Below, one piece after another: positions 34,730-45,160 of a DNA stretch of 64,000 nucleotides. The translations under genes were made by a program, and so were the position numbers. Below the pieces are notes generated by a model that had not been told where the DNA came from, made no database searches, and worked only from the letters and a program-made list of their open reading frames with translations. Origin of the DNA: Streptomyces caelestis (lineage in GTDB: Bacteria; Actinomycetota; Actinomycetes; Streptomycetales; Streptomycetaceae). The stretch covers positions 5,890,001-5,954,000 of the forward strand of contig NZ_JACHNE010000001.1 of NCBI RefSeq assembly GCF_014205255.1, in the 5' to 3' direction. Every line of letters starts with the position of its first letter. Position 1 is the stretch's first letter.

Positions 34730-36319
34730 ATGGCGGAGCTCACGATCCGGCCGGAGGAGATCCGGGACGCGCTGGAGAACTTCGTCCAGGCGTACAAGCC
34801 GGACGCGGCCTCGCGCGAGGAGGTCGGTACGGTCACCTTCGCCGGCGACGGTATCGCGAAGGTCGAGGGTCTGCCCTCGGTCATGGCCAACGAGCTGCTG
34901 AAGTTCGAGGACGGCAGCCTCGGTCTCGCCCTCAACCTCGAGGAGCGCGAGATCGGCTGCGTCGTCCTCGGCGAGTTCAGCGGTATCGAGGAGGGCCAGC
35001 CGGTCTCCCGTACCGGCGAGGTCCTGTCCGTCGCGGTCGGCGAGGGCTACCTCGGCCGCGTCGTGGACCCCCTCGGCAACCCGATCGACGGCCTCGGCGA
35101 GATCGAGACCGACAGCCGTCGCGCCCTGGAGCTGCAGGCTCCGGGCGTCATGGTCCGTAAGTCGGTGCACGAGCCGATGGAGACGGGCTACAAGGCCGTC
35201 GACACGATGACCCCGATCGGCCGTGGCCAGCGCCAGCTGATCATCGGTGACCGCCAGACCGGCAAGACCGCCCTGGCCGTCGACACCATCATCAACCAGC
35301 GCGACAACTGGCGCACCGGCGACCCGAACAAGCAGGTCCGCTGCATCTACGTCGCCATCGGCCAGAAGGGCTCCACCATCGCCGGCGTGCGCGGCGCTCT
35401 GGAGGAGGCCGGCGCGCTGGAGTACACGACCATCGTCGCCGCCCCGGCGTCCGACCCGGCCGGCTTCAAGTACCTGGCGCCCTACACCGGTTCGGCCATC
35501 GGCCAGCACTGGATGTACCAGGGCAAGCACGTCCTGATCATCTTCGACGACCTGTCGAAGCAGGCCGACGCCTACCGCGCCGTGTCGCTGCTGCTGCGCC
35601 GCCCGCCGGGCCGTGAGGCCTACCCGGGTGACGTCTTCTACCTGCACTCTCGTCTGCTGGAGCGCTGCGCGAAGCTCTCCGACGAGATGGGTGCCGGCTC
35701 GATGACCGGTCTGCCGATCGTCGAGACGAAGGCCAACGACGTCTCGGCGTTCATCCCGACCAACGTCATCTCCATCACCGACGGCCAGTGCTTCCTGGAG
35801 TCGGACCTGTTCAACGCCGGTCAGCGCCCCGCGCTGAACGTCGGTATCTCGGTCTCCCGAGTCGGTGGTTCCGCCCAGCACAAGGCGATCCGCCAGGTCT
35901 CCGGCCGTCTGCGTGTGGACCTCGCCCAGTTCCGTGAGCTGGAGGCCTTCGCCGCCTTCGGTTCCGACCTGGACGCCGCGTCCAAGGCGCAGCTGGAGCG
36001 TGGTCAGCGCATGGTCGAGCTGCTGAAGCAGCCGCAGTACCAGCCGATGGCCACCGAGGACCAGGTCGTCTCCATCTGGGCCGGCACCACCGGCAAGATG
36101 GACGAGGTTCCGGTCGCCGACATCCGCCGCTTCGAGAAGGAGCTGCTGGAGTACCTGCACCGCAAGGAGCAGGGTCTGCTGACCTCCATCCGCGAGGGCG
36201 GGAAGATGTCGGACGACACGCTCCAGGCCATGGCCGACGCCATCGCGGAGTTCAAGAAGCAGTTCGAGACCTCCGACGGCAAGCTGCTCGGCGAGGACGC
36301 CCCGGCTGCCGGCAAGTGA
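34730..36319 (+). CDS. atpA: F1Fo ATP synthase subunit alpha
   Basis: A 529-residue non-catalytic nucleotide-binding subunit of F1. The P-loop is GDRQTGKTALA (residue about 172), with the signature region PALNVGISVSRVGGSAQ. ATG 34730 (MAELTIRPEEI) follows AGGAGAG; the longer open frame upstream crosses the palindrome and is rejected. The C-terminal tail is somewhat extended. Confidence 0.97.
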   Translation: MAELTIRPEEIRDALENFVQAYKPDAASREEVGTVTFAGDGIAKVEGLPSVMANELLKFEDGSLGLALNLEEREIGCVVLGEFSGIEEGQPVSRTGEVLSVAVGEGYLGRVVDPLGNPIDGLGEIETDSRRALELQAPGVMVRKSVHEPMETGYKAVDTMTPIGRGQRQLIIGDRQTGKTALAVDTIINQRDNWRTGDPNKQVRCIYVAIGQKGSTIAGVRGALEEAGALEYTTIVAAPASDPAGFKYLAPYTGSAIGQHWMYQGKHVLIIFDDLSKQADAYRAVSLLLRRPPGREAYPGDVFYLHSRLLERCAKLSDEMGAGSMTGLPIVETKANDVSAFIPTNVISITDGQCFLESDLFNAGQRPALNVGISVSRVGGSAQHKAIRQVSGRLRVDLAQFRELEAFAAFGSDLDAASKAQLERGQRMVELLKQPQYQPMATEDQVVSIWAGTTGKMDEVPVADIRRFEKELLEYLHRKEQGLLTSIREGGKMSDDTLQAMADAIAEFKKQFETSDGKLLGEDAPAAGK

Positions 36320-36340
36320 CGTAAGGAAGGGACCTGACTC

Positions 36341-37258
36341 ATGGGAGCCCAGCTCCGGGTCTACAAGCGTCGCATCCGTTCCGTCACCGCGACCAAGAAG
36401 ATCACGAAGGCGATGGAGATGATCGCCGCCTCGCGCGTCGTCAAGGCGCAGCGCAAGGTGGCGGCGTCCACGCCGTACGCGACCGAGCTCACCCGGGCGG
36501 TCGCGGCGGTCGCCACCGGATCGAACACCAAGCACCCGCTGACGACGGAGCCGGAGAACCCGACCCGCGCCGCGGTCCTGCTCCTCACGAGCGACCGCGG
36601 CCTGGCCGGCGCCTTCAACTCCAACGCCATCAAGGCCGCGGAGAGGCTCACGGCGAAGCTCGAAGGTGAGGGCAAGGAGGTCGTCAGCTACATCGTCGGC
36701 CGCCGTGGTCTCGCCCACTACAACTTCCGCGAGCGCAAGGTCGCGGAGTCGTTCACGGGCTTCACCGACGAGCCGTCGTACGCGGACGCCAAGAAGGTCG
36801 CGGCCCCGCTGATCGAGGCCATCGAGACGGAGACGGCGGAAGGCGGCGTGGACGAGCTCCACATCGTCTACACCGAGTTCGTGTCGATGATGACGCAGAC
36901 GGCCATCGAGGCCCGGCTGCTGCCGCTCAGCCTCGACGAGGTCGCGCAGGAGGCCAAGCCCAAGGGCGAGATCCTCCCGCTGTTCGACTTCGAGCCCTCG
37001 GCGGAGGACGTCCTGGACGCCCTGCTGCCGCGCTACGTGGAGAGCCGGATCTACAACGCGCTGCTCCAGTCGGCCGCCTCCAAGCACGCCGCCACGCGGC
37101 GCGCGATGAAGTCGGCCACCGACAACGCCGGAGAGCTCATCGAGACGCTCACCCGGCTTGCCAACCAGGCCCGCCAGGCCGAAATCACCCAGGAAATCAG
37201 CGAGATCGTCGGTGGCGCCAGTGCCCTGGCCGACGCGACCGCGGGGAGTGACCGATAA
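36341..37258 (+). CDS. atpG: F1Fo ATP synthase subunit gamma
   Basis: A 305-residue central shaft subunit. The N-terminal helix RRIRSVTATKKITKAMEMIAAS and the C-terminal ATDNAGELIETLTRLANQAR form the coiled coil in the F1 cavity. AAGGAAGGG precedes the ATG. It ends with TAA directly before the atpD ATG. Confidence 0.97.
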   Translation: MGAQLRVYKRRIRSVTATKKITKAMEMIAASRVVKAQRKVAASTPYATELTRAVAAVATGSNTKHPLTTEPENPTRAAVLLLTSDRGLAGAFNSNAIKAAERLTAKLEGEGKEVVSYIVGRRGLAHYNFRERKVAESFTGFTDEPSYADAKKVAAPLIEAIETETAEGGVDELHIVYTEFVSMMTQTAIEARLLPLSLDEVAQEAKPKGEILPLFDFEPSAEDVLDALLPRYVESRIYNALLQSAASKHAATRRAMKSATDNAGELIETLTRLANQARQAEITQEISEIVGGASALADATAGSDR

Positions 37259-38695
37259 ATGACCACCACTGTTGAGACCGCGACGGCTACGGGCCGCGTC
37301 GCCCGGGTCATCGGCCCGGTCGTCGACGTGGAGTTCCCCGTCGACGCGATGCCCGAGATCTACAACGCCCTGCACGTCGAGGTCGCCGACCCGGCGCTCG
37401 CGGGCGAGAAGAAGACGCTGACCCTGGAGGTCGCCCAGCACCTGGGTGACGGCCTGGTCCGCGCGATCTCCATGCAGCCCACCGACGGCCTGGTCCGCCA
37501 GGCTCCCGTCGTCGACACCGGCGCGGGCATCTCCGTCCCGGTCGGCGACTTCACCAAGGGCAAGGTGTTCAACACCCTCGGTGAGGTACTGAACAGCGAC
37601 GAGACCTTCGAGGGCGAGCGCTGGCCCATCCACCGCAAGGCCCCCGCGTTCGACCAGCTCGAGTCGAAGACCGAGATGTTCGAGACGGGCCTGAAGGTCG
37701 TCGACCTTCTCACCCCGTACGTCAAGGGCGGCAAGATCGGTCTGTTCGGTGGTGCCGGTGTCGGCAAGACCGTGCTGATCCAGGAAATGATCATGCGTGT
37801 CGCCAACCTCCACGAGGGCGTCTCCGTCTTCGCGGGCGTCGGCGAGCGCACCCGTGAGGGCAACGACCTCATCGCGGAGATGGAAGAGTCCGGCGTTCTG
37901 GACAAGACCGCCCTGGTCTTCGGCCAGATGGACGAGCCCCCGGGCACCCGTCTGCGCGTGGCCCTGGCCGGCCTGACGATGGCGGAGTACTTCCGTGACG
38001 TCCAGAAGCAGGACGTGCTGTTCTTCATCGACAACATCTTCCGCTTCACCCAGGCCGGTTCCGAGGTGTCGACCCTGCTCGGCCGTATGCCCTCCGCGGT
38101 GGGCTACCAGCCGAACCTGGCCGACGAGATGGGTGTCCTCCAGGAGCGCATCACCTCGACCCGTGGTCACTCGATCACCTCGATGCAGGCGATCTACGTC
38201 CCCGCGGACGACCTGACCGACCCGGCCCCGGCCACCACCTTCGCCCACCTCGACGCGACGACGGTGCTCTCCCGTCCGATCTCCGAGAAGGGCATCTACC
38301 CGGCCGTGGACCCGCTGGACTCCACGTCCCGGATCCTCGACCCGCGGTACATCTCGGCGGACCACTACAACGCCGCGATGCGCGTGAAGAACATCCTGCA
38401 GAAGTACAAGGACCTGCAGGACATCATCGCGATCCTCGGTATCGACGAGCTCGGCGAGGAGGACAAGCTCGTCGTCCACCGTGCCCGTCGCGTGGAGCGC
38501 TTCCTGTCCCAGAACACCCACGCCGCCAAGCAGTTCACCGGCGTGGACGGTTCGGACGTGCCGCTGGACGAGTCGATCGCCGCGTTCAACGCGATCTGCG
38601 ACGGCGAGTACGACCACTTCCCGGAGCAGGCGTTCTTCATGTGCGGTGGTCTCGAGGACCTGAAGAAGAACGCGAAGGAGCTGGGCGTCTCCTGA
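37259..38695 (+). CDS. atpD: F1Fo ATP synthase subunit beta
   Basis: A 478-residue catalytic subunit. The P-loop GGAGVGKTVL (residue about 163), the catalytic Glu in GERTREGNDL, and LLFFIDNIFRF-like Walker B are visible. The start codon adjoins the atpG stop. A strong hairpin follows it, before atpC. Confidence 0.98.
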   Translation: MTTTVETATATGRVARVIGPVVDVEFPVDAMPEIYNALHVEVADPALAGEKKTLTLEVAQHLGDGLVRAISMQPTDGLVRQAPVVDTGAGISVPVGDFTKGKVFNTLGEVLNSDETFEGERWPIHRKAPAFDQLESKTEMFETGLKVVDLLTPYVKGGKIGLFGGAGVGKTVLIQEMIMRVANLHEGVSVFAGVGERTREGNDLIAEMEESGVLDKTALVFGQMDEPPGTRLRVALAGLTMAEYFRDVQKQDVLFFIDNIFRFTQAGSEVSTLLGRMPSAVGYQPNLADEMGVLQERITSTRGHSITSMQAIYVPADDLTDPAPATTFAHLDATTVLSRPISEKGIYPAVDPLDSTSRILDPRYISADHYNAAMRVKNILQKYKDLQDIIAILGIDELGEEDKLVVHRARRVERFLSQNTHAAKQFTGVDGSDVPLDESIAAFNAICDGEYDHFPEQAFFMCGGLEDLKKNAKELGVS

Positions 38696-38727
38696 GCCTC
38701 GCGCTCGACACATGAGCCTCGTGCTCA

Positions 38728-38764
38728 TGACGGAGGGGGCGGGCGCGTCCCGCCCCCTCCGTCA
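38728..38764 (+). terminator. Hairpin between atpD and atpC
   Basis: Perfect 16-bp GC-rich stem TGACGGAGGGGGCGGG and its complement around a 5-base loop, 32 bp after atpD. There is no U-tract. It may attenuate transcription so that less atpC is made, or stabilise the upstream mRNA 3' end. See findings. Confidence 0.6.
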
Positions 38765-38827
38765 CGCCCACTAGACTTGTAACCAACACCCGGCACTCCC
38801 GCCGGGTGGTGACCCGAGGAGCCACCC

Positions 38828-39205
38828 TTGGCTGCTGAGCTGCACGTCGCGCTGGTCGCGGCCGACCGTGAGGTCTGGTCCGGCCAGGCCACCCTGGTCG
38901 TCGCGCGCACCACGTCCGGCGACATCGGCGTCATGCCCGGTCACCAGCCGCTGCTCGGTGTGCTGGAGTCGGGCCCGGTGACCATCCGTACGAGTGATGG
39001 CGGGACGGTCGTCGCCGCGGTCCACGGCGGTTTCATCTCGTTCGCGGACGACAAGCTGTCGCTGCTGGCCGAAGTCGCGGAGCTGTCGGACGAGATCGAT
39101 GTCCAGCGCGCGGAGCAGGAGCTGGAGCGTGCGAAGGCGGAGGACGACGCGGAGGCCCAGCGCCGCGCGGACGTCCGTCTGCGTGCGGCCACGGCGGCGC
39201 GCTGA
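38828..39205 (+). CDS. atpC: F1Fo ATP synthase subunit epsilon
   Basis: A 125-residue subunit. The N-terminal beta-sandwich includes TTSGDIGVMPGHQPLLG. The C-terminal helical hairpin (EIDVQRAEQELERAK) can inhibit ATP hydrolysis. The TTG start at 38828 follows GAGGAG. It is separated from atpD by 132 bp and a hairpin, unlike the tight spacing of the other subunits. Confidence 0.95.
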   Translation: MAAELHVALVAADREVWSGQATLVVARTTSGDIGVMPGHQPLLGVLESGPVTIRTSDGGTVVAAVHGGFISFADDKLSLLAEVAELSDEIDVQRAEQELERAKAEDDAEAQRRADVRLRAATAAR

Positions 39206-39230
39206 CTTCGCCCGCCGTGTGATGACGTCA

Positions 39231-39279
39231 CTCAGCCGCGGCTGGGTACCGGAGAGATCCGGACCCAGCCGCGGCTGAG
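39231..39279 (+). terminator. Terminator of the atp operon
   Basis: Perfect 17-bp stem CTCAGCCGCGGCTGGGT and its complement, extended inward by CCGG-AGAGAT-CCGG with one bulged A. It starts 25 bp after the atpC stop. Confidence 0.8.
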
Positions 39280-39335
39280 GCGGATGTGGGTGATTTTTAC
39301 GTTCCGTTACCTAGGAGACGAGGAGGTCGGTGTCG

Positions 39336-39782
39336 ATGGTCCTCGCTCTGACTGTGTGCGGAATTGTCGTGGCCCTCGTGGTGGTGGGACTGTTCGTCTT
39401 CGGTCTGCGCCGCCGGCTCATCCAGCGCTCGGGCGGCACCTTCGACGCCAGCCTGCGCTGGGACACCCCGGAGCAGAGCGACGCAGGCGGCAAGGGCTGG
39501 GCCTACGGGGTGGCCCGGTACAACGGCGACCGCGTCGAGTGGTTCCGTGTCTTCTCGTACTCGCCGCGCCCCCGCCGGATCCTGGAACGCTCCGCGATCG
39601 AGGTGGCCGGCCGCCGGGTCCCGGAGGGCGAGGAGGAGCTGGCACTGCTCTCCGACCATGTGATCCTCGCCTGTCTGCACCGGGGGACCCGGCTGGAGCT
39701 GGCCATGAGCGAGGACGCGCTGACCGGTTTCCTGGCGTGGCTGGAGGCGGCCCCGCCCGGTCAGCGAGTGAATGTGGCGTAG
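39336..39782 (+). CDS. DUF2550 family membrane-anchored protein
   Basis: A 148-residue protein with one N-terminal membrane segment (VLALTVCGIVVALVVVGLF), then a soluble domain with GGTFDASLRW, GWAYGVARYNGDRVEWFRVF and LSDHVILAC. The function is unknown. It is conserved directly after the atp operon in actinobacteria, including mycobacteria. ATG 39336 lies 9 bases after AGGAGG, which favours it over the GTG at 39330. Its stop codon adjoins the loop of a 23-bp hairpin. Confidence 0.85.
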   Translation: MVLALTVCGIVVALVVVGLFVFGLRRRLIQRSGGTFDASLRWDTPEQSDAGGKGWAYGVARYNGDRVEWFRVFSYSPRPRRILERSAIEVAGRRVPEGEEELALLSDHVILACLHRGTRLELAMSEDALTGFLAWLEAAPPGQRVNVA

Positions 39783-39804
39783 CCACATTCACTCGCTGAC
39801 CGGG
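39756..39804. terminator. Long perfect hairpin over the DUF2550 stop codon
   Basis: A 23-bp perfect stem with a 3-base loop (GTA). The left arm is coding sequence for the last residues of the DUF2550 protein and the stop TAG spans the loop boundary. It faces the convergent chiC gene, so it can act as a bidirectional terminator. Confidence 0.8.
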
Positions 39805-39830
39805 GGTCCCCCCGGACGAAGTCTGGGGAG
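39801..39830. repeat. Dispersed palindrome, copy between DUF2550 gene and chiC
   Basis: CGGGGGTCCCCCCGG followed by CGAAGTCTGGGGAG. It belongs to the same GGGGG/CCCCC-armed group as the copies at 19587, 26064 and 34664, and abuts the 23-bp terminator hairpin. Confidence 0.5.
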
Positions 39831-39865
39831 CGTCAATGTCGCTTAGGCCGGCTTAGGATCGTCGG

Positions 39866-41689
<1,824 letters not shown>

Positions 41690-41762
41690 GCTGCGCCTCC
41701 TTGATGGAGTTGTGGGGGCGCGACTGAGCCTCACGCCCTCTCATGGTGCGGTGAGAATAGGA

Positions 41763-41774
41763 AGGTCTGGACCA
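41763..41774 (-). promoter_or_regulatory. Chitinase direct repeat 1 (DasR-type site)
   Basis: TGGTCCAGACCT on the minus strand, about 75 bp upstream of chiC. This 12-mer is the known direct repeat of Streptomyces chitinase promoters, needed for chitin induction and glucose repression, and resembles the site of the GlcNAc regulator DasR. Confidence 0.85.
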
Positions 41775-41783
41775 CCGGTCAAT

Positions 41784-41795
41784 AGGTCTGGACCA
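41784..41795 (-). promoter_or_regulatory. Chitinase direct repeat 2 (DasR-type site)
   Basis: A second identical TGGTCCAGACCT, 21 bp from the first (two helical turns), so both face the same side of the DNA. Confidence 0.85.
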
Positions 41796-41811
41796 CCCAT
41801 CCATGCGTGGG

Positions 41812-42453
41812 TCAGATCCCCAACTCCTGCGCCAGGACGGCCGCTTGCACCCGGCTGCGCAGCTCCAGCTTCCCCAGCAGGCGGCTGACATGGGTCTTCA
41901 CCGTCGCCTCGGCCATGTCGAGCCGCTCGGCGATGCCCGCGTTGGACAGGCCCTCGCCGAGGCAGGACAGCACCTCGCGCTCGCGCCGGGTCAGCCGGTC
42001 GAGGACCGCCGGGTCGGCCGTGGGCTCCCGTGTGGGCTTCGCGGCGAACTCCGCGATCAGCCGCCGGGTGACCGCCGGGGCGATCAGCCCCTCCCCACGT
42101 GCGACCGTCCGGACGGCCTCCAGCAGGTCCTTCGCCTCGGTGTTCTTCAGCAGGAAGCCGGACGCGCCCGCCCGCAGCGCCCCGAAGACGTACTCGTCGA
42201 GGTCGAAGGTGGTCAGCACCAGCACGTCGGCGAGCCGTTCCGCGACGACCTGCCGGGTCGCCGAGACCCCGTCCAGGCGCGGCATCTGAAGGTCCATCAG
42301 CACCAGGTCCGGCCGCAGCTCGCGGACCAGCGCCACCGCCTGCTCGCCGTCCGCCGCCTCGCCGACCACCTCGATGTCGGGCGCGCTGCGCAGGATGAGG
42401 ACCAGGCCTGCGCGGACGGCGGACTGGTCCTCGGCGACCAGGACGCGGATCAT
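41812..42453 (-). CDS. chiR: LuxR/NarL-type response regulator ChiR
   Basis: A 213-residue regulator. The receiver domain has the phospho-acceptor Asp in LVLMDLQMPRLDG (about residue 54). The C-terminal helix-turn-helix (LTRREREVLSCLGEGLSN, then EATVKTHVSRLL) binds DNA. It overlaps chiS by four bases and lies just upstream of chiC on the same strand. In S. coelicolor the equivalent pair controls chiC. Confidence 0.9.
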   Translation of the reverse strand: MIRVLVAEDQSAVRAGLVLILRSAPDIEVVGEAADGEQAVALVRELRPDLVLMDLQMPRLDGVSATRQVVAERLADVLVLTTFDLDEYVFGALRAGASGFLLKNTEAKDLLEAVRTVARGEGLIAPAVTRRLIAEFAAKPTREPTADPAVLDRLTRREREVLSCLGEGLSNAGIAERLDMAEATVKTHVSRLLGKLELRSRVQAAVLAQELGI

Positions 42454-43643
42454 GCGGTGTCTCCTTCGACGGTTTCGTGCACGGGCAGGGTGGCACGAAC
42501 GGCCCAGACCTTGCCGTCCGGCGAGTCCTCGGGGCCGGCCTCGAACGTGCCGTCCAGCAGCGCGGCGCGTTCCCGCATGCCGACCAGGCCCGCGCCCGAG
42601 CCGGGGGCGCCGGGCCCGTCCCGGTCACCGTACGGGCTGGTCACCGTGATGGTCAGCACGCCGTCTTGCTGGGCCAGGGACACGGTGACCCGGCCGGGGC
42701 CGGCGTGCTTGAGGGTGTTGGTGAGGGATTCCTGGACGATGCGGTAGGCGGCCAGTTCGACCGGCGCGGGGACCGTGCCGTGCGCGGTGTCCAGCGTGAC
42801 GTCGAGGCCGTTGGTGCGGGCGCCCTCGACCAGGGCGCCGAGTCCGTCGAGGGTGGGGGCGGCGACCGGCTCGACGTCACCGCTGGAGTCGCGGAGGATC
42901 CCGATCAGCCGGCGCATCTCCGCGAGCCCCTCGACGCTGTTCTCGCGGATCACGGCCAGGGCGTCCTGGGAGGTCTTCGGGTCGTCCAGGGAGAGCGCGG
43001 CCGTGGAGTGGATGGCGATCGCCGACAGGTGGTTGGCGACCATGTCGTGCAGTTCGCGGGCCATTCGGGCGCGTTCGGCGGTGACGGCCTGGGTGCGGTC
43101 CATCTCGGCGAGCAGCGCGGTCTGCGCGGCACGCAGCCGGGCCGCCTCGGCGGCGTCACGGTGGTTGCGGACGATCAGGCCGGTGGCGGCGGGCGCGAAG
43201 GCCACCACGCCGATGACCACGCCGAGCAGCAGCGCCTCGGGCTCGCGCCGCACCGCGAACGGCACCACCGTCCCGGCCACCGACAGCATCCCGGTGATCC
43301 TGGGGATGCGGTGGGCCGAGGCGGGCGGTCCGTACAGGACGGCCGCGTACATGAGGTCGGTGAACATCAGGATCGTGACCAGGTTGCCCTGGGTGACGGT
43401 GTCCAGGACGATCGCGGCCGTGCCGATCAGCAGGGCGGTACGCGGGGCGGTGCGGCGCAGCAGCTCGCAGCCGGCCATGACGAGCAGCGGCAGCAGGACC
43501 GGCCAGCGCCCCGGCAGCAGCACGTAGGCCTCGGTGTGCGGACGGGTGGCCAGACCGAGGGTCCACAGCAGCAGCCCGCCGAGCAGACTGCCCAGCGCGA
43601 CGTACACGTCGAAGCGGCGGGGACGGGTCAGTCGTACGGCCAT
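42450..43643 (-). CDS. chiS: Sensor histidine kinase ChiS
   Basis: A 397-residue kinase. The N-terminal half has about five to six membrane segments (YVALGSLLGGLLLWTLGL, etc.). The HisKA_3 dimerisation domain has the phospho-His in ARELHDMVANHLS (about residue 198). The ATPase domain includes NTLKHAGPG and AGLVGMRERAALL. There is no large extracellular sensor, so the signal may be sensed in the membrane. The ATG at 43643 begins MAVRLTRP. Confidence 0.9.
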   Translation of the reverse strand: MAVRLTRPRRFDVYVALGSLLGGLLLWTLGLATRPHTEAYVLLPGRWPVLLPLLVMAGCELLRRTAPRTALLIGTAAIVLDTVTQGNLVTILMFTDLMYAAVLYGPPASAHRIPRITGMLSVAGTVVPFAVRREPEALLLGVVIGVVAFAPAATGLIVRNHRDAAEAARLRAAQTALLAEMDRTQAVTAERARMARELHDMVANHLSAIAIHSTAALSLDDPKTSQDALAVIRENSVEGLAEMRRLIGILRDSSGDVEPVAAPTLDGLGALVEGARTNGLDVTLDTAHGTVPAPVELAAYRIVQESLTNTLKHAGPGRVTVSLAQQDGVLTITVTSPYGDRDGPGAPGSGAGLVGMRERAALLDGTFEAGPEDSPDGKVWAVRATLPVHETVEGDTA

Positions 43644-43795
43644 GCCACCATCCAACACGGCCGCCGGGCCCCGTGCCTGATCCCCGCGAAGGGTCCCCGG
43701 CTGCATCTTTCGATGTAGCGCGGGTTCGTCAGTCGCGACGACGATTCCGGCCGCGCCGGCCGGGAGCCTGGAAGGGTGACCGAGAGGAGCGAACT

Positions 43796-44371
43796 GTGAT
43801 CGTCGCCTTGATCGCCGCCTGTGAGATCGGCTTCTGGGTGCTGCTGGCGGCCGGGCTGGCCTTCCGCTACCTGCTGCGCATGCCGCGTACGGGGCTGGCG
43901 CTGCTGCTGTGCGAGCCGCTGCTGGAGGTCGTCCTGCTGGTCGCCACCGCGCTGGACCTCAAGAACGGCGCCGAGCCGAACTGGACGCACGGGCTGGCCG
44001 CGCTGTACATCGGCTACACCGTGGGGCACGGCCACCGCACGGTGAAGTGGCTGGACGGCCACGCGGCCCACCGGTTCGGCGGCGCACCGCCCCCGGTCAA
44101 GCCCCCGCGCTACGGCATGGCCCGTGCGCGCCACGAGGGCAAGGTCTGGACGGGCACGCTGGTGGGCGCCGCCGTCGCGACCGCGCTGCTCCAGATCGCC
44201 ATCTGGTACGTCGACGACCCGAGCCGCGTCACCTCCCTGGAGAGCTGGCGCTACGCGGCCTGGCGCGCGGCCGGCATCCACGGCCTGGTCGCCCTGAGCT
44301 ACTGGATCTGGCCGCGGAAGCCTCCGGCGGGTGAACCGGCGGTCGCGCAGGAGAAGGAGAGGGTGCGGTGA
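43796..44371 (+). CDS. Integral membrane protein of unknown function
   Basis: A 191-residue protein with about five hydrophobic segments, including IVALIAACEIGFWVLLAAGL at the N-terminus. A cytosolic stretch with RFGGAPPPVKPPRYG lies in the middle. I do not recognise the family. GAGAGGAG precedes the GTG. It is divergent from chiS and overlaps the next small membrane gene by four bases, so the two form a pair. Confidence 0.75.
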   Translation: MIVALIAACEIGFWVLLAAGLAFRYLLRMPRTGLALLLCEPLLEVVLLVATALDLKNGAEPNWTHGLAALYIGYTVGHGHRTVKWLDGHAAHRFGGAPPPVKPPRYGMARARHEGKVWTGTLVGAAVATALLQIAIWYVDDPSRVTSLESWRYAAWRAAGIHGLVALSYWIWPRKPPAGEPAVAQEKERVR

Positions 44372-44559
44372 TGAGCAAGGCCCGCGGGAACCTCGTGGAA
44401 GGGATCGTCACCTTCCTGATCGGCCTGGGGTTGTGGCTGTTCACCGGCGACGTGGAGGTCCCCGTCGTCACCCTCACGAAGGTCGGTGTCGTGATGATGT
44501 GCGTCGGCGGCGTGCTCGCCGCCGCCGGGCTGCTGCAGGGGGCGCGGCGCAGGACCTGA
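44371..44559 (+). CDS. Small two-segment membrane protein (DUF5708-like)
   Basis: A 62-residue protein (MSKARGNLVEGIVTF) with two membrane segments separated by VEVPVVTLTK. It resembles a short family I know as DUF5708; the match is from memory. ATG 44371 adjoins the upstream stop; a GTG one codon earlier is possible. Confidence 0.65.
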   Translation: MSKARGNLVEGIVTFLIGLGLWLFTGDVEVPVVTLTKVGVVMMCVGGVLAAAGLLQGARRRT

Positions 44560-44583
44560 GCGCTGCCCCCCGGCTCAGCGCTC
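44558..44583. terminator. Short hairpin between convergent genes
   Basis: GAGCGCTG and CAGCGCTC, an 8-bp perfect stem overlapping the ends of the DUF5708-like gene and the cobalamin adenosyltransferase gene. The small size makes it a weak terminator call. Confidence 0.35.
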
Positions 44584-45147
44584 GCCGCCCGGCACCCACA
44601 GCACGTCCCCGACCTCCTTGTTCGCCGTCCTCGCGAGGATGAACAGGAGGTCGGAGAGGCGGTTGAGGTAGGTCGCCGTCAGGGGGTTCATCACCTCGCC
44701 GTGCGCCTCCAGGGCCGCCCACGTCGAGCGTTCCGCCCGGCGGACCACCGTGCAGGCCTGGTGGAGGAGGGCCGCGCCGGGGGTGCCGCCGGGGAGGATG
44801 AAGGAGCGGAGCTTCTCCAGGCCCTCCAGGAAGCGGTCGCAGTCCGCCTCCAGCTTGTCGATGTAGGACTGCTCGACCCGCAGGGGCGGGTACTCCGGGT
44901 TCTCCACCACCGGCGTCGACAGGTCCGCACCCACGTCGAACAGGTCGTTCTGCACGCGGGTGAGGACCTTGACGACCTCCTCGTCCAGGCCGCCCAGCGC
45001 GATCGCCGTGCCGATCACCGCGTTCGCCTCGTTGGCGTCGGCGTACGCGGCGATCCGCAGGTCGGTCTTGGCGACCCGGCTCATGTCGCCGAGGGCGGTG
45101 GTGCCCTGGTCGCCGGTCCTGGTGTAGATGCGCGTCAGATTGACCAT
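44575..45147 (-). CDS. Cob(I)alamin adenosyltransferase, PduO type
   Basis: A 190-residue ATP:corrinoid adenosyltransferase making coenzyme B12. Family motifs are IYTRTGDQGTTALGD at the N-terminus (ATP site), RIAAYADANEANAVIG, RVQNDLFDVGADLSTP, FILPGG, ACTVVRRAER and NRLSDLLFILAR. It provides adenosylcobalamin for mutases such as methylmalonyl-CoA mutase. It is followed upstream by the ABC pair, transcribed in the same direction. Confidence 0.93.
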   Translation of the reverse strand: MVNLTRIYTRTGDQGTTALGDMSRVAKTDLRIAAYADANEANAVIGTAIALGGLDEEVVKVLTRVQNDLFDVGADLSTPVVENPEYPPLRVEQSYIDKLEADCDRFLEGLEKLRSFILPGGTPGAALLHQACTVVRRAERSTWAALEAHGEVMNPLTATYLNRLSDLLFILARTANKEVGDVLWVPGGER

Positions 45148-45160
45148 GCGGCCAGCGTAG

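Noticed and set aside
34613..38728. Minus-strand open frame of over 1,300 codons opposite atpA-atpD
   Set aside because: The plus strand carries clear ATP synthase genes. The long antisense frame results from high GC at third codon positions and has no domain or start signal.
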